A stretch of DNA of 64,000 nucleotides from Lichtheimia corymbifera B2541. Its lineage: Eukaryota; Mucoromycota; Mucoromycetes; Mucorales; Lichtheimiaceae. The translations under genes were made by a program, and so were the position numbers. Shown one piece after another: positions 35,491 through 46,435 of this stretch (positions are counted from its first letter, which is position 1; each line of letters begins with the position of its first letter). The notes below the pieces were generated by a model. That model saw nothing but the letters and a program-made list of their open reading frames with translations, was not told the DNA's origin and made no database searches. The DNA lies in contig JNEU01000586.1 in the NCBI GenBank assembly GCA_000697475.1, forward strand, positions 1-64,000. The letters run 5' to 3'.

Positions 35491-37469
35491 CTACGCCAGT
35501 GGTGAAGGTTTATTACTACTACTGTTTTGACGCAACTGTTCCATGAAGCTAACAACCTGACCAAATTCTAAATCCGGCGGATCACTCTCCACAGCTGCAA
35601 GTAATGGCTCTAGCAAAGTATCTATTCGTTCCACTGGTAGATTGCAACATGCAGCAATTAATCGTTTGCATTGCTGTTCTCGTTCACTCGACTGTGTTTG
35701 CAGAGAATCGACTTGCACCGTGAGATCCTCTTGTGATTTGCTTTGTGCGTTGATTTGCCTTTGTAATATCCTGATGCGCTCCTCTAACCACTGTTCTCGT
35801 GTTCTCGGGTCGTTGTCGTTTGGTTGAATAGCGTTGTCAAGATCATGTAATAGATCATCGGTATTGTTGTTGTTGTTGTTGTCATGAAGTCGTTGTTGTT
35901 TCTCATGTTCCTCCAGTTTTCGTTGTGCCTCATTCAGCTGTAATGTCACTGCCCATAGCTTTTGTTGCGTCCTTTGTAGTTCTTCATCCCTCTCTCGTAA
36001 TTGTGTGGTATAGTCTTCATCCAGCGCATCCACAAGTTTTTGAACAGCTATAATAGTGACATGATGAATACCATTAATCCACATTTCCCATCCCAATGAA
36101 TCCTTTCTTACTCGCTACAATCTCCTTTCCTCGAGGATTAGGCGCATAGGTCGTTTCTATCCTTGGCAATGACTATATAGTGTTGTGAGTAACATTTCCT
36201 CTATAATTCCATGCACACATTACCTGTGATGTTGATTGCGGTGATGATATTGGATCCACGTGATTGAATTCAGCCAACATGTCTGCTAGCTCTTTTGCAC
36301 CTATTCGGTTTGCGATATTGAATGGTGTCTCTCCATTACTATCTTGCATATCAACGAGAGATTGGAGACTTGGAATGCTTGTGTTACTGTTTTGTGATGA
36401 TGAGGACGATGAAAAATTGGTGATAGGAGTGATGGTGGTGATCGAAGATGATGATGATTTGACGGTATTGAAAAGGTGTTTCATATAATACAAGGCGACG
36501 TGTTGGTGTTTATCAATAGCAGATGCCACAACGGTGTGATGGAAAATGTTGCGTCGATAGTAGTCTGTAAGGTGGATTGTGTCGTGTAGGATAGTCAACA
36601 ATTTAGGAAAGCATCCGGTATCATAGCAATTATTCATCATGACACTACGCATCAATGCTGTCTCGCCCGCATAATTGACACGTGCTGGATCGGCCCCTCG
36701 TGCAATCAATGCTTCAAGAGTCTGGATACGTGCGAGAGATGCTGCCCAATGTAAAGCTGTGTGACCCTGGTCATCAATCACAAGGTCAATATCAATATCA
36801 GCAAGATCCGGAAATGCCCCAGAGTCATCGTCCAAGAACAAGGCCATCAACGCACTACGATCGTTCTCATGTGATATCCGTGGTCGTTTGGAAGGATGTG
36901 GCGAAGCAACTATGCTGGACGTTGATGGTGAAGGTGGTGGAGAATGTTGTTGTTGCTTTTGTTGTGATGAGGATGATGTAGCACCGTTATGGTTGTTGCT
37001 ATGGCTACTACTAGCTGCATGCTGTTTGCCGCTTCCCTTAAAAACTTCGTCTTTGCTAGGTATGTCAGTCTCACACGCTGGTGGTTGGAATTCGAAAAGT
37101 GTCTTCAAGAGATGGTAGACATCGTATCGTTCAGCAAGTTCTTTGCCAGTGTCAAATGGGATCCTAGGCAACCGTATATACATATGAGTTGAGATGTACA
37201 AACAAGCCTGGTAGCCATGCACTTTACCATGTGCCTTGGTATTTGCCATAGCCGCCCTGAATCTTTTCATGTTCGCCAATGAGGATCTCGCGTTCAAGGA
37301 TTTTAGTACGTCTTCCCTTTTCAATGCCGGCGACCTTGAGTATTTGTGTTGCGTTCATATACGAGTCGCTTTGTCGTCGCATGATAGGATGGCCTTGGAT
37401 AAGGATTTCATAAACAGGGACCCCAGAGTAGGTTGCTCTGTATACACCTTCGTATGGATCAGATTGCAT
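35491..37469 (-). CDS. MBF/SBF-type APSES transcription factor (Mbp1-like)
   Basis: Exons about 37228-37469, 36224-37163, 36112-36172, 35491-36047 (about 599 aa). The N-terminal APSES (KilA-N) DNA-binding domain reads [38 protein letters not shown] and [15 protein letters not shown], with [16 protein letters not shown] after the first intron. A Ser/Gln/Pro-rich linker leads to ankyrin repeats ([51 protein letters not shown]). The C-terminal part is a coiled coil ([16 protein letters not shown] onward). This is the domain order of Mbp1/Swi4/Res1, which drive G1/S genes through ACGCGT or CGCGAAA boxes with a Swi6-like partner. Start chosen at [10 protein letters not shown]; the upstream extension is CT-repeat leader. 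Two ACGCGT boxes precede it. Confidence 0.93.
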
Positions 37470-37550
37470 TAAATAAAGAGTATGTGAATATAAGAAAAGG
37501 GAGAAAGAAAAAGAGAGAAAGGAGAGAAAGGAGGAATAACCCGTGCCGGC

Positions 37551-37556
37551 ACGCGT
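37551..37556. promoter_or_regulatory. MCB box (ACGCGT), proximal, upstream of the Mbp1-like gene
   Basis: Palindromic ACGCGT about 82 bp upstream of the ATG. It is the consensus bound by MBF, whose DNA-binding subunit is the product of this gene. Confidence 0.6.
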
Positions 37557-37593
37557 CAAGATAACGGAAATGGGAAATTGCAATTCCCCCTCG

Positions 37594-37599
37594 ACGCGT
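37594..37599. promoter_or_regulatory. MCB box (ACGCGT), distal, upstream of the Mbp1-like gene
   Basis: Second ACGCGT 43 bp from the first, followed by the related CCGCGTCGTCG. A close pair just upstream of an MBF gene suggests feedback control. Confidence 0.6.
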
Positions 37600-38548
37600 T
37601 CAATCCGCGTCGTCGCTGTGGCATTGGCTGCGAGTGGCTGAGTATAACAGAGACCATGTCCCGTCGCATAATATCACCACAGGCACACATACACACCTCT
37701 TGTTCACAAGCACAATAGCAAGCGCACATCTATTTAACTTGATATTATTGCCCCATATACGTAGTTTTCTTATATACTTATTTAAAAGATACCTATTGAT
37801 GCATCTTCTTGGATGACAATACGTACAAGTGAAAGGATTAGATATCATCTATTGCTACCACCACCAGCTTATGCTGCATACTTACAGCCAAAGAAAAACG
37901 GAAACTACTGTACTCGTTGCTATAACTCCATATATCATGTGATATGGATTACGGTAGTTGGAGGCCATGGATGTCTTGCTTTCAGTGTTAATATGCATGG
38001 CATAGTATACCCGATCATTCCAAGTGTTATTTAAACTAGTCAAGAAACGACACCTTCACGGGTTAGAGAAGCATTTGCTACGCGCCACAATACTTTCCAA
38101 TGCGTGTATGCAAGTCTTGATTTGTACAGCAGCTATGGTTACACGTGCTAATTGTCTTGCATGCTGCATGCGTGGCAACTTCAGATGGGTGTATGTTCAC
38201 ACACTCACATTCACACAAACTCAAATCAACATCGACCCCATGCTACGATGAAGATGAAACGTTGATTCAAAAAGTGAAAAAGAGGTGCATTGGGTGATCT
38301 GAAAAGCAATGCCGTTTAGCACAAGCATTCCGTGTATCATGTGTCACATCCAAACACGAAGACACATCCGAGGTTGGTCCTTTGGTGAAACATTACCCAT
38401 TGCCTGATTTTCATATTTATGCTGTTATTCCTCATCTTCCTCAATAATGTTATATATACATATACAAACGCGCGCTATGGGGGTTTATTGTGATATGGGG
38501 ATATGTGAGAGGTTTACAAGGTGTGATAGTGATGGGTGTATGTGAACC
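37600..38548. other. Intergenic region
   Basis: About 950 bp between the Mbp1-like promoter and the stop of the glycine-rich gene. Short frames only; no gene, RNA gene or repeat recognised. Confidence 0.4.
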
Positions 38549-39317
38549 TTAAAAGAGTTTGCCAATGATCTTTGATGCGATATCACCGCCACCGGAAGAG
38601 TGCTTTTGCTCGTTGCCTCCGCCGCCGCCCAAAACTGAGCTCACCATACCACCAAGGCCACCACTGCCACCACCACTGCTACCGCCTTGAGCAGCAGCCA
38701 ACATGCTCATGACACTGCCAAGACCACCACTGCTGCCACCACTGCTGCCACCACCTTGCTTGGATGCATACATCTTCATGGCCATCATGGCAGCTTGTTG
38801 AATGGCTTCCGACTTGCCAGCCGAACCGCTACCACCACCACCACCTTGCTTTGCGAAAAGCTTGGCAGCTTCAGCCATAGCCATACCGAGTAATTCGTTC
38901 ATACCGCCACCACCACCGCTTGAGCGTTGCTTTTCCATAGCTTCTGCAGCAGCAGCAGCACCAATATCACGGGGAGAGGTGTTTTGTTCACCATCTTGAT
39001 AGATACGTTGACGCGAGTTCTTTGCGTGTTCCATTTCCTCATCATTGGTATCCAAGTGATCATCCTTGTCCATAAGGTTGGAGATGACAGAGGAAAACAA
39101 TCCGTGGTCTTCTTCATTATCAGCGTGTTGGGTAGCATATTGAGTCACACTGGAGTGGGCATTGCTGCGAGTACCATAGGGATCAGCTTGACCACCGCCA
39201 CCTAAACGCGTACGTGCCATGTTGTTAGCTCACGATGAAATACACCATCCTATCACATACCTTGGTAGCTAGCGGCTTCGCCGCCCTGATAGCTAGATGC
39301 TTCTCCGTAGCCAGACA
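38549..39317 (-). CDS. Glycine-rich DUF7721-like protein (beta-flanking type)
   Basis: Exons about 39260-39317 and 38549-39201 (about 236 aa). The first exon encodes MSGYGEASSYQGGEAASY. The second has a charged helix-prone region (LFSSVISNLMDKDDHLDTND), an alanine-rich core (DIGAAAAAEAMEKQ, MNELLGMAMAEAAKLFAKQ, AIQQAAMMAMKMYASK), and Gly/Ser-rich spacers ending in SGGGDIASKIIGKLF. The Ala-rich core with glycine spacers resembles the fungal DUF7721 or beta-flanking family, often linked to stress but without known biochemistry. That match is from memory of the family pattern only. The downstream ATG at 39220 lies inside the intron and is not the preferred start. Confidence 0.72.
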
Positions 39318-40087
39318 TAATGTTGTGTGAGTGAAGAAAAGTAGAGGAAAGCGGAAAGAAAGTGTGGGTAATCGCTTGTTCGGCTTGGCTGCAGCTTTTA
39401 GTTGTTCGGTTTTTCAAATATAAAGGGTATGCATATCCAATCGCCTACACTAGTACAATCAACTCCTCGCTGTTTTCATACGCCATTCATTATTACATTT
39501 ACAAAGGTTGATTTATATATCACCTCCACTTGTTGCTAAACAAGGGTTGACGAGTTGTCATTGTTCAAGTACTATACGCAAGAGTGAATCCTCATGTAAA
39601 AAGACGTATGTCGGACAAAATGGGTTGATGCTAAAATGGGATTGAGGCGCTTTGTGTAACTGATCCCTTTGTCGGCGACAGTGTTATAACAAAAAAGCTC
39701 GAGCAATGTGTGTGGTGGTACCCCCTCTTTACATTCAGCCAATGGTATAATGCTATTTGCCCTTGTCTCATGCAGCAGCAGCAGCAGCAGCAATCCATGA
39801 TCGGCTAGACACGTGCCATTAACAAGGGACTTCTCATGACATGGTAAAAGAAGCGTGATCAAGATAAAAAGGGTGGGACAGTATATTATATAATTTATAA
39901 AAGTGTGCACACACACCGTCATCTATAGCACCGTCATTGTCGTGAGAGTTGCCACTGTCATTTGGGTCGATATCAAGTGCCCGCTCAAAAACTTTATGCG
40001 AGGAGGAACAAGATGATCTTTTAAATAGTAAACTCAGAACCAGGCATTTATCTTTTTCTTCTTTCTTTACTCTCTTCCCATTGACGG
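39318..40087. other. Divergent promoter region with CAG repeat
   Basis: Separates the glycine-rich gene (-) from the bZIP gene (+). A (CAG)n tract of about seven units lies near 39774-39792. Short frames only. Confidence 0.45.
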
Positions 40088-40941
40088 ATGTCTTATATCA
40101 ATTCTCTGAACCTACTTGGGACAGAGCCGTCTACCGACATTTCTGAGGAGACGCTCACTGAAGAGCTTTCATTGTGGGCAAATGCTCAGTTCACCTTCGA
40201 CACCACTCCCGGATCGGCTCTTCTCGACGATTTCACAAAGGACGTCAATAAGAACGACGCTGATCTATTTGCTACTTTGACCGAGCTTGGTAATGCATTT
40301 ATTCATTGCGATCCTCTCCCTCATTGCTATGCACCCACTAAAACATACACCTTGTATCTATAGGTCAACAGCAGCAGCAACAACAACAACAGCAACCGCA
40401 ACAAACGACGACATCGAATGCTTATCTAACACCTGCATCGTATCTTGTTCCCTTGCAACAGCAGCAGCAGCAGCAGCAACCCACGAGTCAACAGCATCAT
40501 GGTCTTGCACGCATTGCACCTGCACCTACACCTATTGATTTGACGTCGTCTTCTTCATGGGCCAGTGTCCTTGCACCCACACCCTCCAAATCGACGACGA
40601 CGACGACGACGAATAGAAAACGCAAGCAAGCACCAAGTGAAACATCCTCGCCGACACCATCATCGTCGGATACTTTGGATGCCAAAGAAAAAGTGCTTGC
40701 TGAAGAAGATAAGCGTCGTCGCAATACAGCTGCATCAGCACGATTCCGTATGAAGAAAAAGATGCGTGAACAAGCTTTGGAACAAACTGCCAAGGAAATG
40801 ACGAGCAAGGCTGAAGCACTGGAGAAACGAGTCAAGGAACTTGAGATGGAAGCCAAATGGTTACGTGCTCTCGTTGTTGAAAAAGATCCCAAGCTCTTGG
40901 AACGTACTACTCCCACATCTACTACTACCACCTCTTCCTAG
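40088..40941 (+). CDS. bZIP transcription factor, Cys3/MetR-like
   Basis: Exons 40088-40289 and 40364-40941 (259 aa). The acidic N-terminal half (EETLTEELSLW) is followed by two polyglutamine tracts, one at the start of exon 2 and one near residue 92. A Thr/Ser-rich linker and a C-terminal bZIP follow. The basic region EEDKRRRNTAASARFRMKKK carries the NxxAAxxxR-type signature (NTAASARFR) and continues into a leucine-type heptad region (ALEKRVKELEMEAKWLRALV). Basic regions of the RRRNTAASARFR form are typical of fungal sulfur regulators Cys-3/MetR and S. pombe Zip1. A role in sulfur assimilation or metal response is inferred from that likeness only. Confidence 0.9.
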
Positions 40942-41716
40942 CGAGTTGTATGTGTGTATGGATGTCAAGAAGAAAAATACAGTCGACATTTCCAAGGCAC
41001 CTTGCGTGATTGCAATTGTGCATTTTGATTGGTTCTTTGTTGGGTTTTTATCTACGCTCTTTAAGGCTGTGGTTGTGGTTGGTGATCCCCGTACATATAC
41101 ATATATCAAAAGTTGTTTTCTCAGGGTTCCACCATCAGTGTGGGTGGGTTATTAAAAAAAGACATATCTTTGGATCCGTGCTGTTGTTGTCATCATCATG
41201 ACATGTCTCACCTTTCCTTCCCTCCCTCCCTCCCTCCCTCTCTCTTATTCCATAATTGGATCATGTTGATGCTGGGTTTACGTCATTTGACACCACCAGT
41301 GATATATAATAGTGAGGGGTAAAGCGTTGCTATGGCGATCACTAGCAGAATAGACTAAAGAGTGAAACATTCTTGGTTGTTGCTTAGCAGCATGGTCTAC
41401 TATGTATTAAAGTTTGCATGTGATAATTGGGTGAGATTTTTCCCCCAACAAATCTCTGCTGTTGACAAGATGTGATTGGAGTGGCTGCAAAAAGAAAAGA
41501 CTTTATATATATATATACCAAATGATGGTGATGGGGTATACTAGGCTAAAGCTTGAATTGGTGGGTAACAACGATTGGGTAATTTTGGAGTAGCATTGTC
41601 ACAGAGAGTATCTACATTGTTGTTGTTGTATGTGTGTGGTGTGTTGATCACATAAAAAAAGGGGAAAGCCGATTGGTTCAATCCACTGTGATACCAGTCA
41701 TTGGTTACAGATGTTC
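40942..41716. other. Convergent intergenic region
   Basis: 3' ends of the bZIP gene (+) and the HMMR-like gene (-). Contains a (TCCC)n microsatellite at about 41216-41242 and a (TA)n tract near 41503-41516. No gene seen. Confidence 0.45.
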
Positions 41717-43540
41717 TCATGTTAAAATTGGGGATGGTGTGTAAGGACGACGTCGTGGCGTGGTGCGTGTTGAGGATGAAGAGGTGGTGGTGGTGGTGGT
41801 AGTGGCGGCGGTGTCGGTACGGGTGCTACACCGATACGATGCTACGGCTCCGTTTTGTGCAACATCATCGTTGTGAAGATCATCAATAAGATTGGTGAGT
41901 TGACGATTCCATTTTGACATCCAGTGCAGCTCTGATTTAAGTCCTTCAATTTGAAGCGCTTGATGATTAATAAATTTTTTCGCTTCCAAAAGTTCACGGC
42001 TGAGATGGTCAGGTTGCTGTGCATTCATTTGTTCACGCATATCGTGCATGATGGTTGTCACATGGTTCCTGTAAACGTCAAATTGTGTTTGAAGACGATG
42101 ACAGAGTCCGTTCTTGCGTTCTAAGCATGCTGTTTGCTTTGCATGTGATTGCTGCAACGTTTCCAAATCATGACGGGTGGATTCAAGTTGAGAATTGAGA
42201 TGGGTGATTTCATCTGCACGTTGACGCAGCTCTTTTTGTTGTTGAGCATAACTGTGTTCCAACGTTTGATGTTTCTCATGCCACGCCTCTTGCTCCGCTT
42301 GATGGTGGTGCTTCAGGTCCTGCATTTGAGCCTCGAGCGTTGCATTTTGCATGCAGCTGTTGCTGAGCTCGTCTCGTAATCCACTTATTTCGCTTTGCAT
42401 TTGTGTGTGTTGTTGTTGCTGCTGCTCCAATTGATCACGAGTAGAGGCAAGTTCATGCTGTAACCCCTGTATTTGTGTGTGCAAGGAATCCATTGTCAGC
42501 TGATGTGCATGTTGTACATTCTTGAGCTCCTCCTCGCCATCGGATATCCTCGTATGTAGCTCATCCATCGTGTGTTGCTGTTGTCCAATCTGCTGTTCAA
42601 GTTGCTCAATCATAGCATCTTTATTGGAAATGGTCGTTGATAGCTCGTCCTTTTCACGCAAAGAGGCTTCACGTATCAATGATATTTCTTGCTGATTGGC
42701 TTCCAATTCCTTTTCAGCTTGGTCCACCCGTTTCTGCAGCTGAATCACCTTGGGCGACTTGTCAATGTTCTTTTCCAGTCGGGTCACCTGGTACATGTGT
42801 ATGAGTAATACATACATTTTGGGGGGGGGGGTGAGTGAATAATAATGTCGGGGAACAACTTACCGTCTTTTGTAATTGAGCATTCTTGAGACGCATTTCT
42901 GCAAGTTCCTGATCTTTGTGAAGCAAAGTAGCTTGTGCGGCATCCTTCTCTGATGTAACAGTTTTCAAGTTGTTCTCAAACTTTCGATTCTTGAGTTGCA
43001 AGGATTCAATCTCTTTTTGCATAGCAAGACGATACTTTTCAAACTGTGAAGCCATCTCGCTCATTTGTCGCCGTGAACGTGCATCCTCAGTCTTATTGCT
43101 GCTGGTGGAGAGTGAAAGTCGAGTCTCGCTTGAAAGGCTACCCACGGAGTTTTCGCTGCCAAGGTACAAATCACCAGTGATATCCACTGAATATATAAAT
43201 AAAAGAGGTGATGAGTGACATGTGCTACACAAAACACAACAACGTGGTGATAGTTGTGCGGAGATTGGGATATTGGTTGGTATATACCTGGACCGTCAGC
43301 ACTAAAACGATTTGTATGATTGAGGAAACCATAACGCTTGTGGCGACTCAGCTCCTCTGCTGAAGGGATGTTGTATTCACCAGGGCCGGGAATGTAATCT
43401 TTGGTGGCTGTATATATGATTCATCATGCATGTAAAAAGTGTGTGAGTGTCACATTGTTGTATCAATATATGCACTCTACATGAGTCGGGATCTCTTCCG
43501 GTCTCGTACCTTCAGGAAAACGTTTCGACTTTGCAAACAT
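41717..43540 (-). CDS. HMMR/RHAMM-like coiled-coil protein
   Basis: Exons 43510-43540, 43288-43407, 42864-43186, 41717-42787 (514 aa). The N-terminus MFAKSKRFPEGATKDYIPGP continues GEYNI, a short basic leader and a PGPGxY motif like that of animal HMMR and sperm-tail PG-rich proteins. After a Ser-rich stretch (residues 55-85) the protein is one long coiled coil to about residue 465 (FEKYRLAMQKEIESLQLKN, LEKNIDKSPKVIQLQKRVDQ, LSRELLEAKKFINHQALQIE and others). The tail is Thr/Ser-rich and basic (RTTPRRRPYTPSP). HMMR is a spindle and microtubule-associated protein that acts with TPX2. A microtubule role here is inference. The next gene is not functionally related. An 11-G run lies in the last intron. 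Confidence 0.78.
42821..42831 (+). repeat. Homopolymer run of 11 G
   Basis: Sits inside an intron of the HMMR-like gene, about 33 bp after the preceding exon border on the minus strand. Prone to sequencing length errors but harmless to the reading frame. Confidence 0.9.
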
Positions 43541-43949
43541 GAAACTTCAACACGTCAATGATGATATGTGACAAGGGAAAAATGATAAAAACGCTCGTTC
43601 AAGCAGTGGATGGTTGGAAAATAAAGATAAAGAATGAAAAAGAGATAGGAGAGGCGTTTGCGTATTGAAAAAAGAGCGCCAGGGAGTAAAAGTGTTGTGT
43701 CAAATCAGGCGATGGATGAACAAGAAAGCCAGTTGTCGTCAAGGTTAGTTGCTATATAAAGAGCCTTGGTATAGAGCGCGCTCAAAATGTGGTTGGTATG
43801 CGTTGCGTGTGTATGTGTGTGTGTGTGTGTGTGAGAAGAGAGAGAAAGAGAAGCAAAGAAGAGAATACTAAAGACCGACAACTCCTTCAAAAATGGATGA
43901 CTGACTGCATAGGAAACACAGGTGCTTTTTATTTGGCAACTAGGCGCGC
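43541..43949. other. Short intergenic region with (GT)n repeat
   Basis: Between the HMMR-like start and the Tom5 stop, both minus strand. A (GT)n microsatellite runs from about 43811 to 43833. No gene seen. Confidence 0.5.
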
Positions 43950-44351
43950 TTATTGCAACAACTTTTGAGCATATTCGATAGCGAACGGCGCTACATACGG
44001 AAAAAGACACTTTTGATTAGCTGCACTGTGCTTCCTGGCATCACATCCACTTCTCCTCACTCATCCACTTTCTCCCTCCCTTTCCGATATCCTCCTTTGC
44101 AATATTCACGACCATCGTAACACTACTTACCAGCACGGAGAGCAAGCACAACGGTGACAAAGTTGGTCACTGTACCGAGAGTACGCAAACGCAACATGGC
44201 CTTTTGTTCAGGCGTCAACTTGGGTTGCTGCATAAAATGTCGCATTGTTAGCCATCACAAAGGTAAGCCCATTCCACTCCCCACAATGGTACACGCAAGC
44301 GTTGCACCCTTCCTAATGAGTTTTCTACACACATACCTGTGGCATAAACAT
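43950..44351 (-). CDS. TOM5: Mitochondrial outer-membrane translocase subunit Tom5
   Basis: Exons 44337-44351, 44131-44227, 43950-43990 (50 aa), with exact GT..AG joins and matching phases. The first exon has only five codons (MFMPQ). The product continues QPKLTPEQKAMLRL and then a single transmembrane segment (TVTNFVTVVLALRAAPFAI), ending YAQKLLQ. Size, the MF start, the charged N-terminus and the C-terminal tail anchor with a proline in the membrane segment match Tom5/TOMM5, a small TOM-complex subunit that receives preproteins. The family is short and variable, so naming rests on overall pattern. An ORF scan cannot see this gene. Confidence 0.75.
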
Positions 44352-44946
44352 GGTGTATAAAGTCTCCAGGCAAAGGCAGTTTCCTATAGCTCTTATTCAA
44401 GCCCAAAAAGTTTTGTCTCAGAAGACTGTGACTTGATGAGGTCATCCCACTCGTATCCTGGCAACCGTGATGGACCCTTAATGGACTACGAGAAGGGTAA
44501 TGTTGCATATTGCATACAAGTCAATTCCTGGGTCATCTCCCTGTTTTTTAACTCGTATTCCATTCTGTACTTCTCCTTGATGAAAAATAGATATGCTGTC
44601 AAGGGTGCATTACATCGTCGTCCCCTTGTGTCGTCCTCTCTCTTTTTTTCCCTCTTTTGTATATGTTGTTGTTGTTGTTGCCATAGAAACCATAGATATA
44701 TTGTGTGTATGTGTGTGAATAAATGTTTCTCGCATGTTCTCGCATGACCACCTTAACCGCAGCAAAAGATGACATTTAAGGCATGGGAAAGGGTAGACAT
44801 GATTCGCTCTCACGAGGATGTATGCTGCGACATGATCACGCAGCAAGCCAACGACAAGCGGGAGTTAAACTTGGGTGAATCCCATTAAAGACGCCAACCT
44901 CGCAATCACTTCTTCCTCCTTTTTCCGAGCCCCTGCTGCAGATATC
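44352..44946. other. Divergent promoter of Tom5 and eS27
   Basis: About 600 bp between the divergent genes. Includes a TTG-rich tract near 44664-44680 and a GT-rich stretch near 44702-44718. No further gene seen. Confidence 0.45.
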
Positions 44947-45662
44947 ATGACTGTAAGTATATGTCAACCACTCTTATTCCCATTAGATCGACCCAAGAAG
45001 CAATGGATGCATGCGTTCAAGTGATGGATATCAATGGATGGATGGATGGATGAAAAAGATCATCAATTCGAAAAACGTATCAACAACACGATATACACAT
45101 TTACAGCTATTCCAATGCCCACCATGGAAACCGGATTCTCTTTTGGCCTCCTTCCTCTTTTACCTCCGTTGCCATATTCTCTCTCGCTCGCTCTCTTGGC
45201 ATTGTCCATTGCTTCCATCGGGTCGATCTCGCTCTCTTTCTTTCTTTTTGACACGGGTAACTCAATATGGGTTCTTATATAGTTGGCTGTCGATCTTCTT
45301 AACCCTTCTGTTGAGCACGAGAAGCGCTCCCACAAGCTCAAGAGACTTGTACAGTCTCCCGACTCCTACTTTATGGATGTCAAGTGCCCTGGTAAGTAAA
45401 AAGGAGATGATGGGGATATGAGGCATATCTTCTCATTGACATTATCATTCGTTAGGTTGCTTGAACATCAGCACTGTCTTCAGCCACGCCCAGACTGTTG
45501 TCCTTTGCTCGTCCTGCGGCACTGTCCTTTGCCAGCCCACCGGTGGTCGTGCACGTCTTACCGAAGGTAAATTTCTGCAACAACAACAACAATAACACCA
45601 CCTCTTTGTATTCACTCATTCCATTTCATTTAGGCTCCTCTTTCCGCAGAAAGCACAACTAA
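44947..45662 (+). CDS. rps27: 40S ribosomal protein S27 (eS27)
   Basis: Exons 44947-44952, 45283-45391, 45456-45566, 45634-45662 (84 aa, the usual length). The first exon has only two codons (Met-Thr), followed by a 330 bp intron, far longer than others in the window. The product reads [72 protein letters not shown] and SSFRRKHN. Four cysteines (CPGC...CSSC) form the zinc ribbon of eS27. Long first introns just after the start codon are common in fungal ribosomal protein genes and may be regulatory. (ATGG)n repeats occur inside this intron at about 45033-45052. Confidence 0.97.
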
Positions 45663-46435
45663 GAAGAAGGTCGGCTAGTCATTTAGTGTATCCTTTCTTC
45701 ATAAAAAAATCTCATTGTGCTTGTATTCATTGTCCATGATTGTGTTTGATTTGAATCGAAACGAATGGGATGGGGTGGATGTGTTTAAATGTGACACCAT
45801 TGTTATGCTGCGACGTCCATGCTTCTTCCCACAAGATGTCATATGACCCTGCTTTAACATTATCTTCTTCACGGGTTATGAAAGAGGTAAAGGAAAGAGA
45901 AGTGAGAGAGAGTGTGTGTGTGTGGCTGCAATTGGGGATTACATCATTGTGGAAGACAAGATCCTTTAACAACGATCCTTGTGTTTCTTGAATGATCAGT
46001 GTGCCGGTCAAAGCTTTTCATCATTGGCTACGTAGAAGGAGACTCATGCATGACTTTACCTGCCATTTGCCCTAGAACTTGTTATTGGTGTACACAATAT
46101 GTAGAAATGCTGTGGAAGGATATTTTGTTGAGAAGGAACCATTAATAATGCCAAAGGAGCGCACACGTGATGGCATTGATCTACTAGAATTTGGCTTAAG
46201 GTTGACATATGTAATAAAGTTTCACTAGCATATCACTGAAACCATATGTATAAAAAAGAGAGACCCCACTATCACCATTATAATTTGTCCCATCACTTTA
46301 CAGTAAAATCTACATTGCTACATCACATGCTAGTGATACAAGATCTAGATGATGGCGGGGGGATTTTATTTTCTTTTAGAAAAGAGATAAGCAATTGATT
46401 GATCCATGCGCGTTGGGCTGCTATAGGTGCATTAT
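45663..46435. other. Convergent intergenic region
   Basis: About 770 bp between the eS27 stop and the nicotianamine synthase stop. Short frames only. Confidence 0.45.
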
